Shown here in pieces: positions 42,517 through 54,999 of a stretch of 64,000 nucleotides of DNA. The position numbers and the translations under genes are program-made. The stretch is from Saccharomycopsis fibuligera x Saccharomycopsis cf. fibuligera (Eukaryota > Ascomycota > Saccharomycetes > Ascoideales > Saccharomycopsidaceae). Each line of letters opens with the position of its first letter. The first letter of the stretch is position 1. The notes under the pieces are model-generated. The model searched no databases, was not told where the DNA came from, and worked only from the letters and a program-made list of their open reading frames with translations. The stretch spans positions 372,001 to 436,000 of the forward strand of contig CP012820.1 of the NCBI GenBank assembly GCA_001936135.1, read 5' to 3'.

Positions 42517-44460
42517 TTAGTCAACTTCTTCAACAGTTGGACCGTCGTTGCCTGGAGCAGCAGCACCGGCACCTGGGAAACCACCTGGAGCGGCACCGGC
42601 ACCTGGAGCACCGGCTGGAGCACCACCAGCTTGGTAGAATTTGGTAACAATTGGGTTAGCAACACCTTCCAATTCCTTTTGCTTGTCTTTGAATTCTTCA
42701 GTAGCAGCAGTAGTGTTGCTGTCCAACCATTCAATGGTTTCATCAATAGCTTTAGTCAAAGCCTCAACATCAGCAGCTTCAACCTTTTCTTTGAATGAAG
42801 ATTCACCAATGGTGTTCTTCAAAGAGTAAGCGTAGGATTCAAGACCGTTTTTGCTAGCAATACGTTCAGCTTCCTTTTCATCTTCTTCCTTGAACTTTTC
42901 AGCTTCAGAAACCATTCTTTCGATATCTTCCTTAGACAATCTACCCTTGTCGTTGGTGATAGTAATCTTGTTGGTCTTACCAGTACCTTTTTCAACAGCA
43001 GAAACGTTCAAGATACCGTTAGCATCGACATCAAAAGTAACTTCGATTTGTGGAACACCTCTTGGGGCTGGTGGAATACCAGACAATTCGAATTTACCCA
43101 ACAAGTTGTTGTCCTTAGTCTTAGCTCTTTCACCTTCGTAGACTTGAATCAACACACCTGGCTGGTTGTCGGCATAAGTAGAGAAAGTTTCGGATTTCTT
43201 GGTTGGGATAGTAGAGTTTCTTGGAATCAATTTGGTCATGACACCACCAGCAGTTTCGATACCCATAGACAATGGAGCAACATCCAACAACAACAAGTCT
43301 TGAGTCTTGGAAGAAGTGTCACCAGTCAAGATAGCAGCTTGAACGGCAGCACCGTAGGCAACGGCTTCATCTGGGTTAATAGATCTGTTTGGTTCTTTAC
43401 CGTTAAAGAAGTCAGAAACCAATTTTTGGACCTTTGGAATTCTGGTAGAACCACCAACAAGGACAATTTCGTGAACAGAAGATTTGTCAATCTTGGAGTC
43501 TCTCAAGACTTTTTCGACTGGGTCCAAAGTAGATCTGAACAAGTCACCACACAATTCTTCGAATCTGGCTCTGGTGATGGAAGTGTAGAAGTCAATACCT
43601 TCGTACAAGGAGTCAATTTCAACAGAAGTTTGGGCAGAAGAAGACAAAGTTCTCTTAGCTCTTTCACAAGCAGTTCTCAATCTTCTCAAGGCTCTTTGGT
43701 TAGTGGACAAGTCCTTCTTGTTCTTTCTCTTGAATTCTTGAATGAAATGGTTGACCAATCTGTTATCGAAATCTTCACCACCCAAGTGAGTGTCACCAGC
43801 AGTAGCTTTAACTTCGAAGATACCATCCTCAATGGACAACAAAGAGACATCGAAGGTACCACCACCCAAATCGAAAATCAAGACGTTCTTTTCACCGTCA
43901 TCTTTCTTGTCCAAACCGTAAGCAATGGCAGCAGCGGTTGGTTCATTAATGATACGCAAGACGTTCAAACCAGCAATTAAACCAGCATCTTTGGTAGCTT
44001 GTCTTTGAGAATCATTGAAGTAAGCAGGGACAGTGATGACAGCATCTTTGACTTCACCACCAAGGAAGGACTCAGCAGTGTCCTTCATTTTGCTCAAGAT
44101 CATGGAAGAGATTTCTTCTGGAGTGAAAACTTTGGTTTCGCCCTTGTATTCAACTTCAATGTGTGGTTTGCCGGATTTGTCGACAACCTTGAATGGGAAG
44201 TGCTTAACATCACCTTGAACTTCTTCATCGTTGAATTTTCTACCAATCAAACGTTTAGCATCGAAAACGGTGTTGGAAGGGTTCATAGCAGCTTGATTTT
44301 TAGCAGCATCACCAATCAAACGTTCAGAGTCGGTGAAGGCAACGAAAGATGGAGTGGTTCTGTTACCTTGATCATTAGCAATGATTTCGACTCTGTCGTT
44401 AGAAAAGTGAGCGACACAAGAGTAGGTAGTACCCAAATCAATACCAACGGCTTTGGACAT
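42517..44460 (-). CDS. SSA2: cytosolic Hsp70 chaperone of the SSA group
   Basis: This encodes a 647-residue ATP-driven chaperone of the cytosol and nucleus. It has the ATP-site motifs GIDLGTTYS (6-14), [10 protein letters not shown] (about 197-206) and [11 protein letters not shown] (about 334-344). The linker [14 protein letters not shown] leads into the substrate-binding domain, and a helical lid is followed by a G/A/P-rich tail ([21 protein letters not shown]). The last four residues EEVD mark a eukaryotic cytosolic Hsp70 that docks the TPR co-chaperone Sti1. The [17 protein letters not shown] start is that of fungal Ssa1-Ssa4. Which paralogue it is (SSA1 or SSA2 in Candida naming) cannot be told. 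Codon choice is highly biased (TTG for Leu), as in abundant proteins. The promoter has heat-shock elements. Confidence 0.95.
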   Translation of the reverse strand: MSKAVGIDLGTTYSCVAHFSNDRVEIIANDQGNRTTPSFVAFTDSERLIGDAAKNQAAMNPSNTVFDAKRLIGRKFNDEEVQGDVKHFPFKVVDKSGKPHIEVEYKGETKVFTPEEISSMILSKMKDTAESFLGGEVKDAVITVPAYFNDSQRQATKDAGLIAGLNVLRIINEPTAAAIAYGLDKKDDGEKNVLIFDLGGGTFDVSLLSIEDGIFEVKATAGDTHLGGEDFDNRLVNHFIQEFKRKNKKDLSTNQRALRRLRTACERAKRTLSSSAQTSVEIDSLYEGIDFYTSITRARFEELCGDLFRSTLDPVEKVLRDSKIDKSSVHEIVLVGGSTRIPKVQKLVSDFFNGKEPNRSINPDEAVAYGAAVQAAILTGDTSSKTQDLLLLDVAPLSMGIETAGGVMTKLIPRNSTIPTKKSETFSTYADNQPGVLIQVYEGERAKTKDNNLLGKFELSGIPPAPRGVPQIEVTFDVDANGILNVSAVEKGTGKTNKITITNDKGRLSKEDIERMVSEAEKFKEEDEKEAERIASKNGLESYAYSLKNTIGESSFKEKVEAADVEALTKAIDETIEWLDSNTTAATEEFKDKQKELEGVANPIVTKFYQAGGAPAGAPGAGAAPGGFPGAGAAAPGNDGPTVEEVD

Positions 44461-44657
44461 TATAGATGTAGATTTAAAATATGAATTGTCTATTAATAAT
44501 ACAATAAATTTATTTCAAAGAGGGATTAAAATAAATTATATTAGGAAAAGACTACAGAAAGAAGAAAAGAAGAAAAGAAAAAAAGAAAAGAAGAAAAATT
44601 TAAGCGTAACTGGCGTTGTGTACAGCCTGGGGGATATTCCAGATTAAATAGTTTTTT

Positions 44658-44728
44658 GAATTTTCGTCGAGATTTCAGCCATCTGGAAATTTTTGGTTTT
44701 TTTTGTTCCATGAAGTTCTATTAGATTC
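44658..44728. promoter_or_regulatory. SSA2: heat-shock elements of the SSA gene
   Basis: TTC occurs at 44706, 44716 and 44726, exactly 10 bp apart (TTC-n7-TTC-n7-TTC, a step-type Hsf1 site). GAATTTTC (GAA-nn-TTC) lies at 44658-44665. Both are 200-270 bp upstream of the start codon. No perfect continuous three-unit element was found, in contrast to HSP42. Confidence 0.6.
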
Positions 44729-46539
44729 CATCGGAGCTCCACGAAGAGCTGAAAAAAAAATAGCCAAAAAAATAAAACAAAAAAATAAAAAACATCGTTG
44801 GCAAGAACACGCACACGTGATGGGTCTGTAAGCCAGTTAGCAATGCGGTGTGCATCAGTTTGCCATCGTGGACGGTGTAAAAAAGAGCTGGGCGGTAATA
44901 TATGTACTATGTAGCTTAACGATCTATCGCAGAGGAGCGAAACGGCATGCGTAAAACGGCCCCAGAGGTGGGATGCAGAGTGTATATAAATACGCAAACC
45001 CCGAAGTCCTCATGTTGGGACCAGGCTGCATTGGCCTGAGCTTAAGTAGCATAGTATACTATTTGGGGAAGCAAGATCGTTGTCCGCAATCTGGGTCGAG
45101 ATACGGCCAAGCAAACAAGGTTGAGTTGGTTTCGCTTGAGCTCAGAAAAACTGAACTGCGGAGAAGATAACGAGCCCAGCCCTTAAGCGAGCCGCGACAA
45201 TGATCTCATTGTCAATACTGCCTCACCCCCGAATCTATATGTCTACTTGTGTCTACGAGCTGTGAGGTCACCAATGTTTTTCGTCCAGCCGTTGTTACTA
45301 GCGTTTGTTGTTGCTTCGTGCTCTTGTCCATGTGCTTCGTGTTCCAGCCGCAAAGACAATGTTTTAAACAAGATGTGAACATAGTCAGCAACAAAATCTG
45401 GGGAATATGACTCAGGGTTGTTTCGTTTCTTTTTTTTCTTTTTTTTCTTTTTTTTCTTTTTTCTTCCTGTAGTTGCTTGTTGTGTATTAGACATTGAAAC
45501 TTTCCACACAAGCGAACTGGCTCCGTGTTTTGTCTCCATCGGTGATACACAACTCAGCTAGGCGGCGTGGCAATAGTGTACTTGACATGGAGACAAACTG
45601 CGCTAGTGCTGTAGCAGTTCTTGCCCCGCTTTTCTGAGCCACACAGAGTCAATTTGCTAAAGCCCATCCTTTGATTATGTACGCCATTTTCGCCCAAAGC
45701 GCCCTCTCCCCTCTTGCACAAGCAGCAATTGACCATTAATGGCGCCAGGCGCAAGCTGGGATCTACTAAATATCCAAGCTTGCAGCACATTTTGGTAGAT
45801 TGTCTAAACCCAGCTGGGCAGTTCATATCGAGAGAAAAGTATAGTGCACATAATTGGTAAGAATGGGACATATAAGACAGATAAGGCAAATCTGAAAACT
45901 GGGCGTGTGAACGGCAAATCGCTCTCCATGACATCACGAATACTGCGCCGTTATCCAAAACGATATCCCGGACGGCGTCCTCCAGGACGGTGTCGAGTTA
46001 GCGAGCCAGGGTACTCCGTGGGAACGGCCTAAAAACGGTTGCGTATTTGCAAAACAAGTAAGCGGCTGAGGTTTGTATGTCCTGGGAGCGCACTGCTCAC
46101 TCACTGTCTTTGGCAGGCTGGTGTCGTAACAAGGGTTTGCTGTGTCTTGCCTTTGCATGCGCTTTGGCACTTTTTCGTGAGCAGCGCAGCCCGCGCAGCC
46201 CGCGCAGTGCTGGTGCTCCGTTATTGCGGTACTCCCTTATTGTGGTACTATACAGTGTGCTAGTCCCCCAAATGTCGGTCTGCCACAGCGTATATCAGAA
46301 GCATGCTGTTCAACCACACGACCAGGAACTGTCAAAAAGGCTGGAGGGTTAAATTAAATGCGTAAAGTGAAACCCAAACTGCAATTTTCATGCAGAATGC
46401 GCCAAAATCTTAACAAAAATAGCATAAATACTCAAGACTCAAACAAAGTACGGTTTACGACTACCCACTTAGTTCGCGCTACTCAACCTTAACGTTACTT
46501 TCCGTCTTCCCCGATCCTGTCGTAGTTTGGCCGTTTACG

Positions 46540-46563
46540 TTTGCAAGTTTGCAAGTTTGCAAG
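46540..46563. repeat. 8-bp tandem, three copies
   Basis: TTTGCAAG is repeated exactly three times. Each copy is partly self-complementary (TTTGCAA / TTGCAAA). Confidence 0.85.
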
Positions 46564-48056
46564 TTTTGAGTACCCGCAAACGTGACCAGCGCACCAATGG
46601 AAGTAGAAGTAATCAGCGGTTATACAAAACATGCAAATACGCAGCGAGCCGGAACATGTGGCTGGGCCGGGCCAACAAGAGCTTGTCCCACGGGCGGCGT
46701 ATTGAATTTCGCAAATAAGGGAATTGGAGAATGGGTACGGAAAGTTGGAATGTTCCGCGAGGAACAACAGAAACGCAGACGGCTTGCAAAATCGATGACA
46801 TATGATGGCATGTCATGGCAGGGCAGGCACAGGATGCACGAAACACAACAAATAGAAACAGACGTGCTAAGGCAGCTGAGTTAGTGCTAATTTGCGCACT
46901 TCAAGCAAAGTGGGGTTTGCAGGAACATTGACCGCGCTGTGGTGTACACGCAGCCAATACAGTATAAGCTGTAGCGCTCTTTCTCTTTCTGTCTGTATCG
47001 CGGAAGACGTATCTGTCATAAGCGCTGCTACAGTTTGCACAGCTGCGAGAAACACAAAGGCCGGGAACGGCTGGAGACTTTGATTTCTGCTTTACCTATG
47101 CGCAGTATCGCTCAGAAAGGCGCGCACTGCGTGGAGCAGGCTTGTGGCTTATCAGCCATGTTGGCCGGCGAGCTAGCCATTTAGCCGCATTCATGTTGAA
47201 GTACAACCATACTTACAGGCAATCATTAGGTAAACATACAGGAGGGCCATCAAGTGTAAATTAGCATATTGCGGTAATTGTAAAACATACATGCAGTCAA
47301 CAGACAGGGGGTTGGTTTGAGCTGGCAGCTTGCCCCAAGCAGATCACCAACCTACTTTTCGGAGCTCCGAGGATGCGCGCCAAAATTAGGCATGGCGGTA
47401 CTCTATAGACTGGTCGGTCATAGGCAGTTTGGCACCAGCAGGAGGGGGAGATCTCGCGCGAGGGCCGCGATGCATACCGCTGCAACGGAGCTTTCTTTCG
47501 GTTGGTGTCGTTCTGACTCAATGGGATCAACAAGCACCTCGGGCGCCAGACAAGGGAAAAGGTGCTTTTGCGCGCTGGACAACTAGAGCTGAGCTGGGCA
47601 GCAGCTTGGAGTATAGCTGGGAGGTAGATGGGAAGCAGATCTGCAAACGTGTTTTCAAACAGCACGGCAAAAGCAGGAAAACCCAGGCGTCCAGAACCCC
47701 CCGCTCTGTCAACGGTAGAGGAACGCGTGTGATGCCGTCGAGGGAAAAAGACCATCGATGGCGGCAGCGGGCAATGCTTGAGGTGGCGTCAAAATGATGA
47801 TAAAGCATATAATCTGAATAAAAAGTAGACGACCATTGTGCGCCGCGGGTGACAATAGAACGAATTTGACGTGACACGACGCAGTACGACAGCGATGGCA
47901 CATCACGATTATCGATAATGTAAAGTTGCGTGTTTTTTTAGAGCAGATCAGAGTCGGAGAAGTTGAAACACCAAGCAGGATCACAATCGATAGTCACAGA
48001 ACGAATGGAAAAAAGCCAAAAATAGCTCGCCGTATTATATCATGCGATATACACCA

Positions 48057-48096
48057 CAACATGCCATAGCATTCTACAACATGCCATAGCAATCTA
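48057..48096. repeat. 20-bp tandem duplication
   Basis: A unit beginning CAACATGCCATAGCA at 48057-48076 recurs at 48077-48096 with one difference (T/A at position 16). A third, degraded copy may follow (CAGCGTGCTATTGC). Confidence 0.85.
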
Positions 48097-48330
48097 CAGC
48101 GTGCTATTGCCATGCAAGGCAGATCCTCGGGGCTATCAAGAATACGTTAGTGTAGCGTGGGAACTTTATTTGATTTAGTTTCGAGGCCAAACCTGGGAGA
48201 ATCAATCAAGTTAAGAAAGCCAAAAAAGAGCGGCGCCTCGGAGTAGTAAAAAAAGCGGACTATAATATGAGAGGTTACCGCTAGGTCGCCGATCTCAGCG
48301 CTGCTCCTGTCTACTAAATTTTGATCCAAA

Positions 48331-48354
48331 GCCTGCTGCTGCTGCTGCTGCTGC
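48331..48354. repeat. CTG trinucleotide repeat
   Basis: Eight CTG units in non-coding DNA. Similar CTG/CAG runs occur at 50043-50057 and 62829-62848. Confidence 0.85.
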
Positions 48355-50975
48355 AGAAATCAATTTGCACTGGAAATCTACAGCCGCTGTTCTTTTCCGT
48401 CTCGGGAGAGGGGCCGCTTGGACCAGCATCTATTTTATTTCATCTTGTCTTGTCTCGACCTGTCCTTTGCTACTTTGTTTTACCTTTTAATGAGAACTCT
48501 TATTCTTTTTCTTATTTTTATTTGTTGGGATATTGCGCTGCAAAGGGGTGCATGAGCAGCAGCCTGCCAACCGCATTAGGCCTCGTTCGACAGCACTTCG
48601 CCGCTGGCTGCAGGACAATCTCCATATATTCTCCAGATTTTTGGCGCAGTTTGGCGTTGCTTGAGGCGCCAGGCAGCACTCCAGAAGTCAATAGCAGATA
48701 GCAGGTACATGCACAGCTAAAATACGAGAGGGCCTTCCCCATCTCGCAACAAACAGTGCGTGTGTAGAAAAGGGTCATAACTCAAAACAACAACTGCCAA
48801 AAAAAGAGAGGGTCCAGCTAGCTCAACAAGGTAGAGAAAGCCCTCGAGGAGAGGAGAATTGCTGGCCCTGCTTGAAGGTCCTCCTCGGAGAGCCAAGGCA
48901 TTAATTAGTAACGCTAGCCTGGTTGCAACGTAGATAGACTGCCGTCGGACTGCCGTCTAGTGTTGGGCGGCACCGCGTGCTGAAGATCCAAAACAGTGAT
49001 TACACTAAGCGCCGGTGTTTTGAGACTAGTTTTATTTCATGCATTGTAACGCAGCGCCACCGTAGATTTCTCAACCAACAAGAGTGCACGTTGAGTCGAA
49101 CCGAAGTGAGTAGAAATTGAGGGACTTTATGAGGGAAGCAAAAAAAGGAAAAAGAGCGGACACGAGAAATGGGGAAATGAGAAATAAGAAATATTCGTAT
49201 TGCAATTATTTTCTGTAGGGTTGTTTTAGACTTCTGTTTGATTCTTTTTTTAATCCTGAGAAAAATTTTTCAACGCCCGACTAATTGCTTTTAATGAAGC
49301 TAAAGTGGGATGGGCTGCCAGCATTAAAAAAAAAAAAAAAAAAAAAAAAATAGAATAAAACGAATACAGTCACAATCACAAGCGCTGTATCACACTTATT
49401 TCTGAACATTATATACAAGCTTTTCACCAAACCATGCCAAATCTCAACGTATTCTCGCTATATGGCATTGCGTACTTGTCGGCCTGCTTTTTGACTTCTT
49501 TTGCTGCGAAAGCGGCCCTGCCCCACATATTTCAACACCTTTTCTAGCAGCAGCCAAATTCCCGCATCGATTTAAGCTTTTTTTCGGGGCAATTCTTTTT
49601 TGATTTGTATGGCAATGCTCGTTTGACCGAGAAAATCAAGTATTCTTTTCTTCAGAAAACGGTGAAAATTTTTTTGTTTTCTTACAAATCGGTAATCTCA
49701 CTTTTACATTGGCGCTTAAATTCAGATAAGTAATGGCACGCAATGAGGAATACTTGACAAAAGCGTCCCTTTGCCATACTTCTCTATTTATCTAAATTGT
49801 CGAGTATTACAATCGAGGAACTTTAGCTGAGCGCAAAATCCACAATCGGGACATTCTCTTGTTATGTCATACATCCCCAATTTCCAGCTCCATCTCCAGT
49901 TTTACCACTAGTCCCATTTCCCTTGTTAAGCTGTTGTCTCAGCGGTTGCCAAAAGTGGCCCCACACCTGCCCTGTATAGCTACGTACCTTGGAGAGCTAG
50001 CGAAGCGCCTTCTCCGGCAGTCACCCCATAGCGACAATCGTCCTGCTGCTGCTGCTGCATACTCCAGCTGCAGCTCTATTACCGCAGCCCCCCTTCTGCG
50101 GCCTGGCGCATCTTTCCAACCTTATTTCCAAGGCCCACAGGCTGGCAATGTTGCAGTAGTAGTAATAGTTGTAGTAGTAATAACCTTATAAGGCACTATT
50201 ATAATACCAGTACTACGTTGCCGCTGGGCTGTATAAAGATCTTGCCGTATCCCCTTCCGAGAACTGTTTTTTCAATAACATATTTTCCATTTTATCAACT
50301 TTTCTCAAGTGCTTGTTGTTTGGCATCCACCTTTTTGCTGTGTGTTCTTGTGTACTACACTGCTTGCCTACCATAGCCTGTTCCCTCGTCGAACTATTGG
50401 TCCCTCTTGTACTGTTGGCTTCTGTTACTTCCGCTCTTGTCTTGTACTTGCTTTCTTTTTCTTTTTCTCTTTTCGCATAGTATTATCTCGTTTAATTATC
50501 TGTTGGAATTTTTGAGCTCCGATAGCTGCCACAAAACCGATTGAACACTATAGAACGATCGAACGTCGGATTATACAGCAAACAAAGAATACAAACCGAA
50601 CGACAGAAATAAAACAAAATAAAAAATAAAAAAAAAAAGTTTCCCTTTAGAATTTAGCTTTTCTTTTTTTTTTTGTGTATTATTAATTCTATCTCTTATC
50701 TGTGACACATCCCCTCTGTTCCCCGTCTTTGCCGCCACAATACACTCTTCTTAATTCCCAAAGAAATTTATAAAACAACTGAATTCTCCTATTTTATCCA
50801 CCTGCTTATTAGGCTTTGAGCTAGAGAAGCAGTGACATCAAAGAAATACCGGCACTCAAGTCAATTGTATTGTGTCACTGATCAAATCAAAAAAAAAATA
50901 TAAAACAAAAAAATTCCTAAAAAAAAAAAAAAAAAATTCCAAGGAAACAAGGAACAAAAAAATTAATTAATCTGA

Positions 50976-51002
50976 ATGCAGGCCAATCCAAACGTTATTT
51001 AG
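50976..51002 (+). promoter_or_regulatory. uORF in the GAC1 leader
   Basis: ATG at 50976 opens an eight-codon frame (MQANPNVI) that stops at 51000-51002, nine bases before the GAC1 ATG. Being so close it must lie in the mRNA leader unless transcription starts within the last 36 bases. A-rich sequence without other ATG precedes it from about 50880. Confidence 0.55.
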
Positions 51003-51011
51003 ATTCAACTG

Positions 51012-52979
51012 ATGTCAGCAACCACTAAAACAACAATGAATAATCACCCACAGATAAATAGTTACAACCCATCAAGCACGAGTATATCACTATTGCCTAA
51101 CGACTCTACTATCAAGTTGATACAGCAGGAAGACTCTGACTATTTTACGATAACCGGAGAAGATGAATCTTGCTTTTCCGATTGCTGCACGATTATTGAT
51201 TCGCAATCGTTATCGGAGAATTCGTCGTACACCGATACGTCGCCACTAAACGAATCCTTATCCTCTAGCTCCTCATTGTCTTCATTGGAGTCTGAATTCC
51301 GCGAGGCTTTTAACAGCAAAGATGATAACTATAAGAGCCGCCATTGCTGCAACAGCAATAGCAAAAGCAATGAAACAGCAGCAAGCCGCTATAATGGTTC
51401 CTCTAAATTTGAAAAAGTCACTAATAAGCATAAGTCTGATCCGCAGACTGATAACCACAGCAACAGAAATTTACTTGCTAGATTAATTAACGGCCAATAT
51501 CACTCAAACCTTAGCAACTCTACAGATTCATTATCAACATTTATTTTGGATAATAATAATACAAATAATTTAAACTCAAACTCAATAACTTCACCTTCTC
51601 CTGCTCTTTCACAAAGCGGATCAACCGAAACATTTCAAAACAAATCTCTTAGCATTGATATAAGTCGTCCTCATTATGAAGAACATGAAATACCAAATAG
51701 TGCACCATCATCGCCTACGTCGGCAGAGCCAAGCAAAGTATTGAAATCATCATTGAAATTAAACACAATGAGAAAATCATTACCAAGATCAAATTCAATG
51801 CCTGCTTTCCCAACAAAAAAATCTGTCAAATTCCCTTCTACTGGTTTGGAGGATGTTTGTTTTTTCAATAAACATGATACCCCTTCAAGCGTTAGTGCGG
51901 TTCCTTCGAGTGATGAGGATGATGAAGAGCACAAAGAAGGTGAAGAATCTGTTACTTCCGAAGATGAGTTTTCTTCTTCTTTGTTAAAAGATGGTTATCA
52001 GCAAGAATTTTCCTTTGGGTATCCTCCAAAAAAGAGCAAAGCAAACTTTTTTTTACTGGATTATGATAGCGGTCAAGAAGACATTGTTAGCAAACAAAAT
52101 GGTGGTGCCGGTAGCAATAAAAAGATGAAGTCTTATTGGAAAATTGCTAGATCTAATATTGATGGAATGATTCTCTCCACAAACCATCACAATAATACTA
52201 TTTATAGTGGCAGCAGAGTAGTAGAGTTAGGTTCTCATATCCGCTTGGAGAATGTCTTTTTGAGTACTGGCGCCAATGGCGCTAACAAAAAATCGACAAA
52301 GTACTTGATGGGAAACATTTTGGTTAAAAATCTTTCTTTTGAAAAACATGTTACCGTTAAGTTGACTACAAATAACTGGTCCAGTTTCAAACAATTCACA
52401 GCAAACTACCTTGAATCTGTCACTGATGGTATTGATAGATTTCAATTCAAGTTGAACTTGGATAAGTTAATTGTTAACAGCAATAGTAGCAATACTAAGC
52501 TTACTATCAAATTTTGTTTGGGTTATCAAGTCAGTAACACCAAATACTGGGATAATAACAATAATTTAAATTATGAACTCAAATTAACCAAGCACTGGTC
52601 TAGAAAATCTTATCGCAAGCAAGTTTCGGAATCTAATATTTCAAAGCTTAATGAGTTACTTGCAAATACTCATCTTGAAAGACCAGTTTCGAAGCCTGCT
52701 GGTAGATATTTTTCTGATGAAGATAATGTAGATTTTTGGTTCAGCAGAAGTCGACCAACTGATCTTCAACGCAGATATTCTTTTGATGCAGATAATGACG
52801 AAAACAACAATCTTGGTTATAATACTGATCAAAGTGTATCCACAATTACACAAGATCAAACTGATACTTGTCAAAATGAAAATTTTTCAGTAAGCTTTTC
52901 TCCAAAGCTTAACATGAAGTCCTACAATGAATTACTAGCTAATTATTGTTTCTATGAAGGTGGTGATCAATTGAACTAA
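51012..52979 (+). CDS. GAC1: protein phosphatase 1 glycogen-targeting subunit Gac1/Pig1
   Basis: This encodes a 655-residue regulatory subunit that brings PP1 (Glc7) to glycogen synthase. A PP1-docking RVxF motif is seen as KSVKF at residues 270-274, inside KKSVKFPSTGLEDVCFF, wording typical of Gac1/Pig1. A CBM21 carbohydrate-binding domain follows at about 407-526: LGSHIRLENVFLS, GNILVKNLSFEKHVTVKLTTNNW, DRFQFKLNL, then FCLGYQVSNTKYWDNNNNLNYEL. The WDNNNNLNY element is the domain's glycogen-contact signature. The first 250 residues are S/N-rich and disordered. The C-terminal 130 residues carry S-rich, charged sequence with possible kinase sites. Paralogues Gac1 and Pig1 cannot be separated by eye. 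An eight-codon uORF ends 9 nt before the start. Confidence 0.88.
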   Translation: MSATTKTTMNNHPQINSYNPSSTSISLLPNDSTIKLIQQEDSDYFTITGEDESCFSDCCTIIDSQSLSENSSYTDTSPLNESLSSSSSLSSLESEFREAFNSKDDNYKSRHCCNSNSKSNETAASRYNGSSKFEKVTNKHKSDPQTDNHSNRNLLARLINGQYHSNLSNSTDSLSTFILDNNNTNNLNSNSITSPSPALSQSGSTETFQNKSLSIDISRPHYEEHEIPNSAPSSPTSAEPSKVLKSSLKLNTMRKSLPRSNSMPAFPTKKSVKFPSTGLEDVCFFNKHDTPSSVSAVPSSDEDDEEHKEGEESVTSEDEFSSSLLKDGYQQEFSFGYPPKKSKANFFLLDYDSGQEDIVSKQNGGAGSNKKMKSYWKIARSNIDGMILSTNHHNNTIYSGSRVVELGSHIRLENVFLSTGANGANKKSTKYLMGNILVKNLSFEKHVTVKLTTNNWSSFKQFTANYLESVTDGIDRFQFKLNLDKLIVNSNSSNTKLTIKFCLGYQVSNTKYWDNNNNLNYELKLTKHWSRKSYRKQVSESNISKLNELLANTHLERPVSKPAGRYFSDEDNVDFWFSRSRPTDLQRRYSFDADNDENNNLGYNTDQSVSTITQDQTDTCQNENFSVSFSPKLNMKSYNELLANYCFYEGGDQLN

Positions 52980-53321
52980 TCGAAAATATGCATTACTTTT
53001 TTTTTTATATTTCTATCTCTTTTTGTCTATTTCTATCTCTCCCTTTTCCCCACAAACTATTAATCATTAATTGCTAAGGTTGTCTTTCCCTGTTATTTTT
53101 TTTTCTCGTTCTTTTTTTTTTTTTCGTTTCTTGTTTCGTTTCGTTTTGTGGTTTTTCTTTCCTTGTTTTCCTTTCGTTGCTAAATCTTTGGGCTTTTTTG
53201 TTGTTTTTTATCTCTTGGTTTTGGGTTTCTGGTTTTTCTTCCCTCATTTTTTTTCCTAAACATATATACATGCTTTTTCAGCAGGATAAAAGAATATTCA
53301 CATTGCACAGATATTTTGCTA

Positions 53322-53497
<176 letters not shown>

Positions 53498-53553
53498 ACA
53501 TTCGATACGTTATAGGCATTTTTGATGTCCATTATTTTGAGATTGTAAGAGTC

Positions 53554-53574
53554 AACTGCCAACTGCCAACTGCC
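53554..53574. repeat. 7-bp tandem, three copies
   Basis: AACTGCC is repeated exactly three times about 55 bp to the right of the TAA satellite. Confidence 0.85.
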
Positions 53575-54673
53575 ATTTGAACTTTGTTGGCAAATTTTTT
53601 GCAGCTTGTCATATCTCTTAAGAGAATAAATTGTGGGGTGCGTAATCTCAATTTTAACTTTTGTTGGTCTTTAAAGCCCAAAAGCAAGATTGACAGACGG
53701 GGATCGACATTGATCGATAACGGAGTACGGACAGCGCTGATAACGTGGTACAAGATAAGCGGGAAGAAAACAATCGCGAAAAGAAACTTGAAAAAAACAT
53801 AAAAATTTTTAATTGTGGTCAAAAATAGAATATTACGTAATTTTATAAATCAATTCAGTTAAGCATCCCACGTGCAGCATCTACTAACTAGAATATAGCT
53901 TGACTACAGATCGGTCTCAGCCATATTGACACCAATTTCTCTTTGATAGTATAACAATACGCGTTGTCAACATTATTATCATTATATAGTTTTTTCTGCT
54001 CTTATTCTCCTTCAGTATAATCGAACATATATATATTGCAAAGGTCGTTGGGCCTGTTTGCACTTGTAGACTATCAGAATTCAGAAATTTAGTAAATTTG
54101 AATATTACATCTTAAAACATAATTTGACTAGTATTCATAAAGCATATGCATATTAGTGTTGCTTAAAACAAAGTATATTTTATCGAAATGTTTTATTTTC
54201 AGTTTCTCTGTCTTTAGATTATAGTTCTACTGTGTACAAAAAGTTTCAACGTAGATCTGTCTCTCGATCTCGATCAGATTATGCATACCACAAGAACAGA
54301 ACTGGATACTTACGGTTTATATTGTTTGTAACATTTAGCACATAATATGGTAACATTGAGCGTAATTAACAATAAATATCTTAAAAATTAGTTTGATGAC
54401 TGGGCGTCAACAACAACAACAACAACAACAACAATAACAAGAGAAAAGAATACAACGTAGAAAAACTCGAAAGGCTTTTAAAGAAGGAATCTTTTCCATA
54501 TTCCTCGTCTACTGCTACAACTGCTACAGGACATACTTCTATTAGAATAAAGGAACTAGGCTAATTGACGCATTTTGATGTTGGCATGATAAATAGACGT
54601 TTTATAACATAATATACCCTAAACACTGATTTCGGCAATGTTGTTGGTTGAGCTTTTATAAAGCCATACTTGA

Positions 54674-54687
54674 ATATCACGTGATAT
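54674..54687. promoter_or_regulatory. Cbf1-type E-box upstream of the AIM34-like gene
   Basis: ATATCACGTGATAT is a perfect 14-bp palindrome centred on TCACGTGA, the preferred Cbf1 site. It lies 313 bp upstream of the ATG at 55000. In CTG-clade yeasts Cbf1 controls respiratory and sulfur genes, which would suit a mitochondrial protein. Confidence 0.5.
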
Positions 54688-54999
54688 GACCGGGTATCCC
54701 CACTTCTCAGATCATAAAACAGGACAAAAAAAAACAATCACAATAAACAATAAGCAATTGAGTTTACAGCAAGCGGATACAAGTTTTGGTGAATGTAAAT
54801 AAACAAATACAACAAAGTGATACTATAGACAAAGCGATACCAAAACTCTTTTTTTCTTCCCACAAAGATAAGTTACACTTTCTTTGCTTTCTTGCTTTAT
54901 TGCCTATCAAGGATTGACATATTGAAAAGGAATAAAAATTCTTCTTCCCGACATATTTACAAATCTAGAAACTTCCAATCAGCATATTACCGTGAAAGA

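Larger units (their letters stand above)
44461..51011. other. 6.6-kb gene-free divergent region between SSA and GAC1
   Basis: The first 300 bp are the SSA promoter and the last 700 bp are the likely promoter and A-rich leader of GAC1. Between them no open frame looks like a protein. Base composition rises in GC around 45900-47800. Seen: a CTTTTTTTT-type tandem (45424-45470), three 8-bp copies of TTTGCAAG (46540-46563), a 20-bp tandem (48057-48096), a CTG repeat (48331-48354), and A runs at 49326-49350 and 50919-50936. Long upstream DNA is common for regulated yeast genes, but non-coding RNA genes could be hidden here. Confidence 0.55.
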
